From Tretioscincus oriximinensis (taxonomy: Eukaryota > Chordata > Lepidosauria > Squamata > Gymnophthalmidae), in NCBI GenBank assembly GCA_022410635.1, contig JAJVDF010000125.1:1941498-2005497 (forward strand): a stretch of 64,000 bases of DNA, in the 5' to 3' direction. The notes under the pieces are model-generated. The model was not told where the DNA came from and made no database searches. It saw nothing but the letters and a program-made list of their open reading frames with translations. Positions 36,645 through 48,334 of this stretch are shown one piece after another; positions within the stretch are counted from its first letter, which is position 1, and the number at the start of each line of letters is the position of its first letter. The position numbers and the translations under genes were made by a program.

Positions 36645-36757
36645 GGGACTTTTCACCAGGTGCAGCTTCTAATGATGCAGCACCTGTGCATGTGTGTCAT
36701 TTTTTCATGCCCATTAAAGGTGCAAAGTTCTATTTCAGTTTTTATGTAGGAATCTTC
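36645..36757 (+). repeat. Unnamed dispersed repeat, copy 2 of 3
   Basis: GGGGACTTTTCACCAGGTGC, AGCTTCTAA, CCCATTAAAGGTGCAAAG and TTTATGTAGGAATC appear in order. The best-preserved of the three copies. Confidence 0.55.
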
Positions 36758-37393
36758 TCATAGTTGAGTCAGGCTGGATTGCCTGCAGAATGAACAGTCC
36801 AAAAGCAGGCCAGCCCATAATAATCTAAGGTTCTTTTCTCATGGAACCTTATCCTGGACAATACTGCATAACACAGGCCAACCATCCACATATTCTGGCA
36901 GTCCCAGNAGGGCATACAGATAGTAAGCTCCTATTTTGAGATACAGCTAAAACTAAGGCTCAGTATGAAAAAAGACCTGCATTGCTTAATTTGGCCTAGT
37001 GATGGTTTCATTAACAACTGTAGTAGATGATTAAAAATATTAAAAATTCTGATAGGATTTTTGTGACTAATCATTATTCAATCTCACCAATGTGATAGAT
37101 TAGCCAGAATATTGAATCAACCAAATAGAAGNTGATGGAATGGATGTCAAAAACCTCCATCTGCATATCTGTTGGGGTTCTAATACATAAAGGTATTCTG
37201 GGAACAGATCCACAGAGAAATTCAAATAATTATAAAGCAAAGGATACAATCTCTGCAGAGTTTTATTTAATTCACCATTTTTCTAGGATAAATATATCTA
37301 AACCACTTTCAATTTTATTGTATAATTTGATTTACACGGAGTAAAATAAAATAGCAGAAAACTAGAATAGAAAAGGCATTGTTCATGATTCTG
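36758..37393. other. Unique sequence, no feature recognised
   Basis: Nothing supported. Confidence 0.4.
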
Positions 37394-37792
37394 TGGCTGC
37401 TCCCACACTCGGTGCATATTTTAAGGGTATAGCAGGCTACACTCAATCACCCTCATGTCTGCACTTACCTCGATTGTTGCATGGAGAGCTCCTTGATAGG
37501 AACAGTGCCACCATAGCAACAGCCTTGACGCTCTCCTCTCACTCATGTGTAAACTTGCCTGATTGGCATCTGGGCCTCTGCTCTCACAGAGCTTTGCATA
37601 CNCATGCTGACCATGACTGCGGAAGTCCTGAGGTCCATATGCCACACAGCGCAATGCAAGCATCGCATAATATGCACTGCAAGGAAATGTGAGGCACAGG
37701 CTTTTTCAGTTGACAAGGCAAGATTCTTGTGTGGCAGAGGTGAGACAATGTCTCTGCCATCAAGGTAAATATCTGCTGTGTGGATGCAGCCT
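37394..37792. mobile_element. MITE with GGCTGC...CACAC ends
   Basis: The left end TGGCTGCTCCCACAC mirrors the right end GTGTGGATGCAGCC. The interior has no coding capacity; frames there on both strands are unrelated to known proteins. Same end type as 38239, 47033 and 47908. Confidence 0.5.
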
Positions 37793-38238
37793 ATGACTAC
37801 ATGCTGTGACCCGTTCCATATGCAGCATCGTTGAGTTAGTATACTGGTACGGGCAACAGCAAAACTTTTGTTTTGCAACCTGCTTGTCCAACTTTTAGTA
37901 GCATTAGAATTTATTCTTCCACAAAGAAATGTTTGAGAATTCTATGCCATTTCGTGTTATTCTAGTATTCCATTCAGCAGTACCTTATAGATCATAATTT
38001 GCAGGGGTGGAAAGTGCAATTGGAAGTCTGATTTCTAAAATATTGTTTTAGTGCCAAAGCACAGTTCAAAAAATATCAAAGGCAGACTCTCAATTGCCTC
38101 TTAGCCTGCCATTACAGATGCATAAGCGAGAAGAAATATAGAGGAAAAGTGAGGCTGCTTCCAAACATGATAAAAGTTGCTCTATGCTACTTGGAGGCTG
38201 CAAAATTTGGGATTATTTCAAGTCTAATGTTTCACCTC

Positions 38239-38380
38239 AGGCTGCATCCACACATCTCTTTTATTCCATTACTATAGTGGAATATTCCACAATAAAGCAT
38301 TGTATGGACTGTTTATTCCAGAATATCCATGTTTTATCACGGAATATAGTGGAATAAATAAGTGATGTATGGAGCAGGCT
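38239..38380. mobile_element. Palindromic MITE with GGCTGCATCCACAC end
   Basis: The left end AGGCTGCATCCACACATC mirrors GATGTATGGAGCAGGC. Inner arms with TATTCCATTACTATAG pair with TATAGTGGAATA. Compact (about 140 bases), almost entirely arms. Confidence 0.65.
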
Positions 38381-39024
38381 ATAGGCTCAGTATACTAGAG
38401 TGATACCCTCCAAGAACATTATTATAGGAAAATCAATTCTCATTTTGCATTTTAAAAAATAATGAGAGATACCTGGTCTGGATTCTTACTTCTGGAAACC
38501 AGCATTGTAAAAAATTGACGTCACATATATCCATTCAAAAAAAAAATGGTTATACATAGAGTGGCAGTTGTGCAGTGACACTGAAGGGCCAATGGTCCAA
38601 AGCAGATAGGTCCTTTCTTTCACCAGCCCCGTGTGGTTGATTGGCAGTCTGGGCAACCAACACTCATTCTGGAAGATCTTACTTCCAGAATATTATCTTA
38701 AAGGCTTTGGANTAAAGTTGCTATTTCTACAAACATGCATATAAGTGTGATATCTATGAGTATCAAAGGATGTCAAGGATGGAAAGATAGGCTCTTTCTT
38801 CNTACAAAACTCATGCTAAGTCATCAGAATGTATTCCTTTATCTATTTTCTCAGCTGCAGAATGGACAGAGCTGGGAATGTGCCAGATTATGAAACCANC
38901 AGATGTATGACCTTCCAGCCTAAAATTGTAAATGGAAGTATAAAGGGACTTGCTACAAACCTATTTCAAGGTTCTTACTTTGTTATGGTTCCTACATAAA
39001 AATCAGGATAATGGCTATAGAAGA
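38381..39024. other. Unique sequence, no feature recognised
   Basis: Nothing supported. Confidence 0.4.
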
Positions 39025-39130
39025 AAGGGCTTTTTGTCAGGTGCAGCTTCTAAGGCTTTCAGCCCCATGGGGGATTGTTTTTTCTTTCCCACTAAATGTG
39101 TAATTATCTGTACTTTAAGTAGGAATCCTA
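39025..39130 (+). repeat. Unnamed dispersed repeat, copy 3 of 3
   Basis: GGGCTTTTTGTCAGGTGCAG, CTTCTAAGG, CCCACTAAATGTG and TAAGTAGGAATCCTA match copies 1 and 2 in order, with a diverged middle. Confidence 0.45.
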
Positions 39131-40276
39131 TATTATGGCCCCACCCAGGCAAGATATTTCTACTGCTAGGCAGCTATGAGAATAGGCAGGAACAGGAGAN
39201 AATTAAGCTTAAATTTAAGGCAAGACATGTGCACTGGAGGTCAGATATATGAGGGGAGGGGGAAGAGCAACCAATCAAAAGATTGTGCACATGAGTTCTC
39301 ATACATGCAACAGAGTGGGGATACAGTTCCCTGTGGATATGTCAGCTCCTCGCTATGGTAACACAGAAAGGTGAGGATGGATGGACAATTGAGTTATTCT
39401 GGATTTAAAATAATTTCTGGTTTTAAACAGGTCATCTGGAGGAGGAGCTATCTGTCTAATATGAGAGAACATGCTTTAATAAAGTTTTGTGACTGACCAA
39501 CTGTTTATGATGTCTTCTGTATCTTTAAAGAGCCATTGTCCCTTTTTCTCTTTCTCTCTTTCTCTCTGTGTGTGCCATAAAAAGCTGCAATGATCAGGTG
39601 GCACAGAAGGCCTGAAGACTTGTTCTGTCCAGCCCTTTATATCAGAGGATTTAACTAGCTTGTGCCATTCCAATGCCATCTGAATCAATGTCTCTAAACA
39701 GATCCTTAATTTTTTTTTTAAAAAAGCTTGCTCTTACTCCACTTGAGACTTATGCCATTAATAGTAAAAAGGAAGGATAATGAAAAAATAATACTATTAA
39801 AAAGAAACAGCAAGTAAGTTATTTATTTGCTACATTTGTTCATGCTGACTTGCCAAGTAAAAGGCCAAAAAAAACTATTTTAAGAAAACACTCCAGCACT
39901 GTTGTCAACAACAGCAACAGAATTTTGCAATTAACATATTGATAGCAGATGATACTATCAGTGGTGGCCCACAAAACAGCATGATGCTATAGTTGGAAGC
40001 CTTGCTTTGGTTTCATGGTTTAAATATGGTTGACAGAAATCAAACTTAAGCTTCCAACCACAACAGAAAATTACCCAAGGACTCTAAAAGCTATATCAAT
40101 GGGTCTACTGAAAGTAGCTGAATTTTGATTGGCTACTTTAGCTACTAGAGGCAACAAATCCAAAAATTAAAATATACTTAAAACTCTGGAGAATAGTAAT
40201 TAAAAAGTCACCTTTTATTTTCAAGATAATTTTAAGTTGAATTTATAGTTTTTAAGGCCATTTTGAGATCTAGATA
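39131..40276. other. Unique sequence, no feature recognised
   Basis: A short TCTTTCTCTC run at about 39549-39566. Nothing else supported. Confidence 0.45.
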
Positions 40277-40960
40277 AACATAAGAACATAAGAGGAGCTC
40301 TGCTGAATCGGGTCGGAGCCCATCTCGTCCAACATTCTGTCTCACACAGTGGCCCACCAATTGCACCTGGGCAGTCTGAACAGAAGAAAGTAAAATCTTC
40401 AGCTGTTCTCGACACCCTGCAAAAGGCATTTCAGGAATATTTCAAGACATCCATCCTGGTAACTGTTTATACCCTTGGCTTCCATGAACTTGTCCAATCC
40501 TATCCTAAAGCTATCCAGGCTTGCTAGCTACTACCACCTCTTCTGGAAGTAAATTCCAAAGGCCAATGACCCTCTAGGTGAAAAAATACTTTGCTTTGTG
40601 TGTCCTCACTTTTCTGCCCCTCAGTTTCAAGGAATACCCCCTGGTCTTAGTGTTGTGTGATAAAGAAAATAGTTTTTCTCTGTTCATTTTATCCATCCCA
40701 TGCACGATTTTAAACACTTCAATTAGGTCTCCTTCCAAACACCNTCTTTCAAGGCTGAAGGGGCCCCAGATGTTGCAGCTGGATTTCACAAGGGAGGTGC
40801 TCCAATCCCTTGACCATTCTTGTTGCCCCCCTCTACATCTTCTCCAGTTCCACAATATCCCTTTTGAGATGTGGTGACCAGAATTGTACACAACGTTCCA
40901 AGTGTGGCATCACCACAGATTTATAAAGAGACAAAACAACACTTGCTGACTTAATTTTTG
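40277..40960 (-). mobile_element. CR1-type LINE 3' fragment
   Basis: The 3' end AACATAAGAACATAAGAGG lies at the plus-strand left edge. The minus strand encodes, with breaks, LYKSVVMPHLERCVQFWSPH, then RGDLIEVFKIVHGMDKMNRE homologues (here EGDLIEV), FSLSHNTKTRG and KYFFT. 5' truncated near 40960. Its orientation matches the next CR1 fragment 560 bases downstream, and the two are distinct insertions because both contain the same ORF2 segment. Confidence 0.88.
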
Positions 40961-41523
40961 AGTAGCTTTTCTGGAAAAAAAAATGAGAAGGAGAAAACAG
41001 AGAGGAGGGGATTTTCCTTTTCATTGTACTAAAGACAGAGATTGAAATAATTGCATGGGACCATAAACGTTTGTTACATTAAAGTTAAAAACACTATGAC
41101 TACCCAACATTCTATAGTTTTTTTAATATGGATGGCCACTTTTGCTATTGGTTATTTTAATCAGGAGATTAAAAGAAGGATGGTGGAGGAGGCAACAAAA
41201 CAAAGATGCAGGATACTGCCATGCTGATTAGTGTTTTTATATCCCTTAAACCCAGACTGGATTTGCGCAAGGGCTGAAAATGGGTGTGAAAGTGGTGTTC
41301 CTTTGTGCTGGATGCATTAGTTCCCATTTAATTAAAAGCATGCAGTCCACAAAGCCATACCCAGCACTAAATGTCCTTCNGTTACAGGTTTCCCATACAG
41401 GAGCACACCTGCCACCTCTGATTTGGGCTTATGAGGGATAGGGAGAAGTGGCTGTCCTTGCCCTAGCCAATGAGCATTTAAGGGGAAGTCCCAAGAGGGG
41501 TTGTCCTGCATGGCTGCTGCACC
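40961..41523. other. Unique spacer between two CR1 fragments
   Basis: Nothing recognised beyond an A-rich start. Confidence 0.4.
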
Positions 41524-42510
41524 TACATAAGAACATAAGAAGAGCCATACTGGATCAGGCCACAGCCCATCAAGTCCAGCATTCTGTGTCACAGAGAGGC
41601 CCACCAGATGCACCTGGGCAGTCTGAACAGAGGAAAGAAAAATATGCTCCTGTTCATGACTCCCTGCAAATGGTATTTCAGGAGTCCTGCCTGTTGCTCC
41701 ATCCCGGAGGCAACATCCAGACATCCATCCTAGTATCCATTTATACCCTTGGTATCCGTAAACCTGTCTAGTCCTGTCTTGAAACTGTCCAAGCTGTTAG
41801 CTATCACTACCTCTTCAGTAAATAAATTCCACAGTCCGATGACCCTCTAGGTGAAAAAATACTTTCCTTTGTCTGTTCCAACTTTTCTACCCACCAGTTT
41901 TAAGGAGTGCCNGCTGGTCCTTGTGTTGTGGGAGAGAGAAAACATTTTTTCTCTATTCACCCTGTCCATCCCATGCATGATTTTGTACACTTCAATCAGA
42001 TCACCTCTCAAACGTNGCCTTTCAAGGCTGAAGAGGCCCAGATGTTGCAGCCTGACTTCGTAATCCTTGATCATTTTTGTTGCCCTTTTCTGCACCTTCT
42101 CCAGTTCCAAAATATCCCTCTTGAGATGTGGTGACCAGAATTGAACACAGTATTCCGAATGTGGCCTCACCACAGATTTATAAAGAGGAAAAACAACATT
42201 TGCTGACTTGTTTTCGATTCCTTTCCTAATTATTCCCAATATGGAATTTGTCTTTTTTGCTGCTGCTGCACACTGGGTTGACATTTTCATTGAATTGTCC
42301 ACCAATACCCCAAGATCCTATTCTTGCTTGGTCACAGAAAGCTTGGTTCCCATCAAGTGGTAGGAGTAGTTTGGGCTCTTTGCCCCAATATGCATGACCT
42401 TGCACTTGCTTAAGTTGAAGTGCATTTGCCACTTTGATGCCCACTCACCCAATTTCAATAAATCACTCTGGAGTGCCATACAATCATTTTCATTTTTCAC
42501 TACCCTAAAT
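41524..42510 (-). mobile_element. CR1-type LINE 3' fragment
   Basis: The 3' end ACATAAGAACATAAGAAG lies at 41525. The minus strand encodes, in broken frames, WASKWQMHFNLSKCKVMHIG, KKTNSILGIIRKGIENKSAN, VRPHSEYCVQFWSPHLKRD, RGDLIEVYKIMHGMDRVNRE and KYFFT, then the 3' UTR. 5' truncated near 42510, just after the FADD region. Closest in sequence to the 12035 copy. Confidence 0.9.
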
Positions 42511-42897
42511 GCACTCCACAGGTTTCTGCTCCGCAGTTCCTGGTAAAANTGCGTTGTCACTGCTCCTTTTTGTAATTAGAGCCACTTGCACACTGGCAAT
42601 GGGAGATCAGGCAACAAAAAGTGAGTGAAAGAGTGGGGGCTGTAGGCTCTTTTGTTTGGCATTCCCTCCAGGCTCAGCAGCTTCCCTCCCTTCTCTGGAA
42701 AAACAGGTTCTTCCAGATACTGCAGCACGTTGAAAGAGAGTCTTTGGGCACTCTCAGCTCACGGCAATCCGGACGCTAAGGTGGAATGAATGCTCAGGTA
42801 AAATTAAGCCCTCACTTTGCTTTCATTATGGAAAGATTAAAAGGGAATGGAAAATGGATTTTAAGTTCTAGTGAGAATGCAACCAAAGGGAAATCTT

Positions 42898-43038
42898 CTT
42901 CTTCAGATGCTAGGGAAGAACTCTAGGGATGTTGCTGGAAACAGATGTTGTTNCTTAGCATCTGAAGAAGTAGACTTGTCTATGAAAGCTCATGCCATCT
43001 ACCTTTTTCCTGTTAGTCTTTTTAAAGTGCTACAAAAC
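42898..43038 (+). mobile_element. Penelope/hammerhead-type repeat, best-preserved copy
   Basis: A minus-strand remnant, CTTCTTCAGATGCT (42899-42912), is followed by about 45 bases of spacer. Then comes a plus-strand copy: GCAT, CTGAAGA, hairpin, GAAA, GCTC, ATGC (42958-42995), then CATCTACC, TGTTAGTC and AAAGTGCTACAA. A (TA)n run starts directly after its end. Confidence 0.65.
42958..42995 (+). ncRNA. Minimal hammerhead-ribozyme-like motif
   Basis: Stem I GCAT (42958-42961) pairs with ATGC (42992-42995). The CTGAAGA core box is 42962-42968. Helix II is GTAGAC-TT-GTCTAT (42970-42983), and GAAA is 42984-42987. The last A plus GCT forms the tiny palindrome AGCT as stem III, with C42991 at the cleavage position (an NUH triplet). 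Minimal hammerheads with almost no stem III are known from Penelope-like retroelements and are thought to act as dimers. An extra A (42969) between core and helix II departs from the canonical layout, so activity is uncertain. Confidence 0.5.
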
Positions 43039-43039
43039 T

Positions 43040-43061
43040 AAATATATATATATATATATTA
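43040..43061. repeat. (TA)n microsatellite
   Basis: A short TA run directly at the 3' end of the hammerhead-type repeat. Confidence 0.85.
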
Positions 43062-44763
43062 GCTATTCTAATATTTTAAATCTTATAGCCAAACACAGTT
43101 TGAGCTTGCCTTCAGAGGGGTGCTGGCCTGATGCAGCAGAGGACATACTATATACACACAGGAAGGCTTATTCAATGACCAACTTAACTGAGTATGCATT
43201 TCTCCTGTTCTATGCATTTGGGGATGGAGGAACAAAACTGATGCCCTATTTGTGATCTGGACTCAATTAAATTGCCAGAGGGAGAGTAGGCAAAGAGTGG
43301 CTGATCCAGTATTTTGGGAATGCTGTTGTTTCATCAGCTGCAGTATTGTGTTGTTTCTGGATACCCAGTTAAAACAACTATGATCAACAATTTTCCCAGC
43401 CTCCAAATTCGGACTGAGCCATCTGTAAGGTGCATAGTCCTTCCCATGGACCACTAGCACTCTTTTCAAATGTGGACCAGGTCACTCAATCCAACCCTAG
43501 TCTAATCCAGACTCGTGCAGAATATCTACCACTGAATTCACTAGTTTGTACATCATGCCATGCTCTGATACAGAACAAGAATTAAAACAATTATCTGTCT
43601 TCCTCTCAATTTGTCTCTGTGAGTATTTAACTATTTTTGCTGTTCTTGTTTGGAAATTGCTTGCAGATTTGAATGTTTTTCAGTTGTATTTTTATTTAGA
43701 TATTGTTTCAGATTGTTTTAATTATAAATATACATTAAAAATCATTATGCTTTTCATTTAAGTCTCGACTATTTCCTGCTAGGCTCCGATAACACTGCNT
43801 ACTCTCTGGTCGGTCTATACTTTGGAATGCTTTGGCCACATAATCGTTATTTTTTTAAAAAAAAATGTAGCATTGAAAATAGTTAAGGAAGTAAGAACTA
43901 TCATACCTTAGGGCAGTTACTTCTAGAGAACAGCAAACAAATCATTTTTTCAGAACATTTTTTAAAATACAGTCACCAGCATTCATTTGCTGGTTAACAA
44001 CAAAAATCCAGTTTGTCAGTTTTACTGCCTGTTAATAGAAAAGATAATAGAAACAAAATGGAAGAGCACTATCATCAGTTCTTGACAGATGTTTTAGCAT
44101 ACTTTAACAATCTGAGTTTATATTCTTCGTTACTTTAAGTAGCAAAACCCCAGCTGATACTTAGCCTCTGAAAAATTCTTGTACAAATCATATATCTCCC
44201 AGCTCTCCAGATCCAGATAAAAGATATGAAATGTACAGATGGTATGGCTCCTTATGAAAGACCTTGCAGGTGGTTTGAAGAGACATATAATTGCAATGAA
44301 AATCCCACCAGAATGAAGAAATCTGCCACACCAATCAGTCAGCACGAAGTTACGATTATCTTTTCAGATATCTCCCTCAAGGTGAGATGAGAAAAAGNAT
44401 AAGAATACTGCCAAGGGATTTGGTGGAGGTGAATGATTCAGATAAACAAGTGAATAGTAGATCTGAGAAATATGGGTACAGCAACAAATACCTTCTATTT
44501 TTGCTTCAAGTTATCAATTGCTCTCTATGTGTGCACAGAGTTAATGCACAACCATGATTGTGACTATGTATAGATAATGCTGCTGAAAGAAAACACATTG
44601 CGTGTGCTGTGTTACTGAATAACATTACAGAGATTGTATATCTATGTTCGTGGAATTGATAGTTTGAATTTGTAATGCTCGGCTATCAGAAGAAAATAAT
44701 TTTAAAGGGAAAAAATGAATTCAAGCGGTCTAAACATCTACCAAAACAGAAGTGATCTGTACC
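43062..44763. other. Unique AT-rich sequence, no feature recognised
   Basis: Nothing supported on either strand. Confidence 0.45.
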
Positions 44764-45045
44764 CAGGGCTTTTTTTGTGCCGGAACGCGCTGAAACGCAG
44801 TACCGGAACCTTTTATTTAGGCGGGGGGGGGCGGGGGGCGGGGGCGTTAGCGGTGGGGGGTGGCCGCTGCAGCCGCCAACACCACCACCCCGCCCCCCGC
44901 CCCCCCCCCACCCCCCGCCAACCCCGCCCCATCCTCCTGCCCCCCCTCTCCCCACTCCCCCCACCCCCGCCACCGCCACCGCTAACACCGCCCCCCCCTC
45001 GCCGGCGTTAGTACCGTCACCTTTTTTTTTAGAAAAAAAGCACTG
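44764..45045. mobile_element. Non-autonomous hAT-type MITE with 8-bp target duplication
   Basis: The left end CAGGGCTTTTTTTGTGCCGG mirrors the right end AGAAAAAAAGCACTG. The flanking octamers TCTGTACC (44756-44763) and TTTGTACC (45046-45053) differ at one base, fitting the 8-bp target duplication of hAT transposons. The interior carries long G runs (44821-44862) then C runs (44885-44999) with mirrored GCGTTAGCGGTG and CACCGCTAAC. A second copy starts at 59962. Glycine- and proline-rich open frames here are by-products of the runs. Confidence 0.82.
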
Positions 45046-46654
45046 TTTGTACCAAAATTCTCATATCTACTTGATAAAACTGGGCATGTTCAGTAACAGA
45101 AGTTTTTGTCTCAGAATTGTCAGAAGAATGAAAAGAGGAAAAAAGATATGATTTCATCCAGTGATATACTTTTTCAGATACCATAGCAGACCTGTTGCAT
45201 TGCAGAAAAAGATCAGACATGCACTCAAAACGAAGCATCTTCTACGGTTTCCACTGCTTGAATCCATAAATGAAACAACCGCAGAACCATTTCTAAACCT
45301 CATCCTAGTCTTTTTAATTGCCAGTTTTGACCATCTTATCCCAATAGTACTTCCAAAAGTATTATTCATGGTCATTTTTATATAAGGACTTGGCTCTTTG
45401 GATCATGTATAATATGAGCATATAGTATACCATATATAGTTCAAGGTGAAGCTGAAGCATTTATGTGGAGATAAAAAGGATAATTGCATTGGGGACTTTT
45501 ATTTCATCTCCCCAAACTACATCTTGATCCCTTCTAGATCCAAATTGAATTTTGATCTGTCAAAGGAAGAAACTGATATACTCAACAAGACAGGTATTTG
45601 TTATTTGCTCATGGGTGGATGCAGCTTGTGGGAGGGGACAAAAGGGGAATGAAAATCTCTAGTTAGCCTGAGGCATGGTGCCATTTTCATAGCATGGTTC
45701 CATCCAATGATTGGCCAACATGGTTGTGCTTTTTAAGATCAGCCAATATAGATACAATCAAAAACCTATGAGGACAGATACTTTTCCTTGACAAGACTCA
45801 GAAGGAAAATGTGGCAGTACTCTCTGAATCCTCTGAACAATGTTACAGGAAGAGTTTTGTCCTGTACCATCCCAGGAGACAATAATAGGCTTCAGTTACA
45901 AGGAGAATATTTTGATTGAATACCAAAAAGAAAGGATAAATACCCTACAGTGAGAACAGTGTCGCAGTGGGACTGATTATAATGCTTCTTAACCAAGAAT
46001 ACACTTACTTATGGGAATACCTTGAAATACACCAAAGGTCTCTTAAGCATTGCATCCATATACAGTATTTAGTTTTTAGTATTATACTGGTTAGATTGTA
46101 CTGACAGCCCCAAATATCTATGTTTTAAAAGTTCTATGTCTATGCTTACGGAGCCTAGCCAAACTTCCAAAGGATACATTGTCCCCAAAATTGAAGAGTT
46201 ATGCTATAATATAATATATACATACATTTCCGTAACATCCTTTCTTAAAGTTCTATGCCTAACCTTAGGGAATACCAAAGCACCTAATCAACCCTCCAGA
46301 GGGAATTGGGCAGAATAGTTAAGAACCATTGAAATGGTAGTCTTCTTCTTACTGAACAACAAAATGCCTCACCTGCTAAGGCAACAGTTTATATATGCAT
46401 GTTTTGAACTTATTGACTCAATGGTGAAATATGGATGATATCACCAGGTACCTTATGAAGAAAGACCTTTTTTGCCAGTTGAAATGAACTATGTAGCTTA
46501 TGTTCACACTTTCTAAAATTAGTGTCACTAAAGAAAGGAGGGAGGGTTGGATCTTTTTTAAACATTTTATTAATGTGTTTTGTTTCTTAATTGATCAGGG
46601 GTGGAGGTTTGGATATAAATTGCTAAACAAATAAATAAAGTGCAGCAAAGGGAA
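45046..46654. other. Unique sequence, no feature recognised
   Basis: Nothing supported. Confidence 0.45.
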
Positions 46655-46785
46655 CATTTTCTTCAGACTTGTCTATGAAGGCTCGTGCTGCCTACCTTCC
46701 TCATGCTAATCTCCAAATTGCTACAAGCCCCCCTTGCTGGACATTCTGAACAAAGACTAACATGGCTACTTCTCTGAAATCTAAA
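46655..46785 (+). mobile_element. Penelope/hammerhead-type repeat, core rearranged
   Basis: TTTTCTTCAG joins ACTTGTCTATGAAGGCTC, so the CTGAAGA side is replaced by its complement or deleted. The remainder is normal: GTGCTGCCTACC, CTAATCTCCAAATTGCTACA and the end block GACTAACATGGCTACTTCTC. Confidence 0.55.
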
Positions 46786-47032
46786 GTCACTAGTGACACT
46801 CAATAGATTTGAACAGTGCAGGTTGTATATTAACTGCTTAGTTTCATATCAGCACATCATACAGAAATCAGATATTTTTAGAAGACACTGATTTTAGTTC
46901 ATTAACTGCTGTCTAACTGCCTTGTCTTTGTGAAATAAGTTTTTTTAACAAGATCTGCCTGCCTTCAGATATTAATATCCTGACTGACTAACTTCAGTCA
47001 TTTTATAAGATTTGAAAATGATGCAAAAGATA

Positions 47033-47384
47033 CTGCATCCACACACGGGAGTGATGTCTGCATAAGACAGCTTTCATGGTGGCTTCTGCAGACGTAATGA
47101 CAGGTTGTGAGCAAAGCAGTTGCTACAAACCTACTGTGCTGCGGGTCAAATGAGAGCTGATATTTTCAGCTCTCATGGTGCAGAGTGCCAGCAAGCCATT
47201 TTTTTTTAAAAAAAGTGGACTGCACAGCCAGCCCTCCACCAATCAGCAGCAAGCCCTACATTCAGGGGTCAGAGCTTCCGTCCTCCCTCCCACCTATGGC
47301 TGCTGCCACGCGATATGTGCAGACGGTCAGTTGACAGTGCTACCAGGTAAGCCCACTTCTTATCCTCTCTTGTGGATGCAGCCT
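47033..47384. mobile_element. MITE with CTGCATCCACAC ends
   Basis: The left end TACTGCATCCACACACGGG mirrors the right end CTCTTGTGGATGCAGCCTT. It contains a perfect inner hairpin of ATGAGAGCTGA and TCAGCTCTCAT (about 47151-47177). No coding capacity. Confidence 0.6.
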
Positions 47385-47907
47385 TCCTGGATCTCTTTAA
47401 AATAATTCAATTTTAATTTAATAAAGAGTACCCAAAAACATGATGTAGGAGAGAATGGTCTACATTCTCAGCAGATGGGAAGTTGCTTGTTTGCACTTAC
47501 TTTGTTAGTCAATAACAAGAGAAATCAGCTGGTTGAAAAATTGTCAACAAAGTTACCCCAAAGAAAGTTTCAGTGTTCAAATGTGAAGCTTATTAGGGAG
47601 ACTACCGATCAGGATAAACATTATACCCATTAATCCCTTTCTTAAGTAGACAAAGAAAACAGGAATGAGGGAGTTAAATCTGATTTCCTAGAGACGCTGG
47701 ATTGTTTAAGAAGATTAATACCAGCTTTAGAAAGTCTAAATAAAAAGAGCAATGTTCTTTTAAAATAAAGTACATAAGTTGAAGTGGAAAGCTCTGTTGT
47801 GTGTGTTCCATGTCATTGGCCATTCTGCGGCTGTATCCAGACATAAGCTTTAAAACATGCATTTTTCCTTACTGCAAAGTGCTAAGTTTAAAAAGGAAAC
47901 ATTCTAA

Positions 47908-48314
47908 GGCTACGTTCACACAGCTATTTTATCCCTCAATTGTAGCGACATGAGGAAGGTTGGGGCACACGTGTCAACCATGTTTCAGCAGTCCTCCCGC
48001 AATAAACGCCATTTATCCCAGAATAAACTATTGCTGAGATAATCAGGCTTCATTGCTGGAATAATCCGGTGTCATTACGTCCTGCTCGTCGCTTTGTAGA
48101 GCCGATCTCCAGGCAGCAGCCCCCGAAAGCAGGCAGAGAGCTGGCTGAAAGGAGTGCACAGCTGGCTCCATAGCATGAGAATTCAAGTATACATGTGCAC
48201 AGACATGCCATTGTATATTCCGGTTTATAGCTTCGTGGTACGAACGGANACACCATTGCTAAATTCCAGAATATAGCTTTATTCCGGCTTTTATCTTGTC
48301 GTGTGAATGCAGCC
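47908..48314. mobile_element. MITE with GGCTRCRTTCACAC ends and TAA duplication
   Basis: The left end GGCTACGTTCACAC mirrors the right end GTGTGAATGCAGCC. The flanks are TAA (47905-47907) and TAA (48315-48317), the 3-bp target duplication expected for PIF/Harbinger elements. A 3-bp match is weak evidence by itself; the long terminal match supports the borders. Confidence 0.62.
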
Positions 48315-48334
48315 TAAGTTTGGAGGAAATATTT

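Noticed and set aside
44686..45151. Glycine-rich and proline-rich frames
   Set aside because: They come from G and C runs inside a hAT-type MITE.
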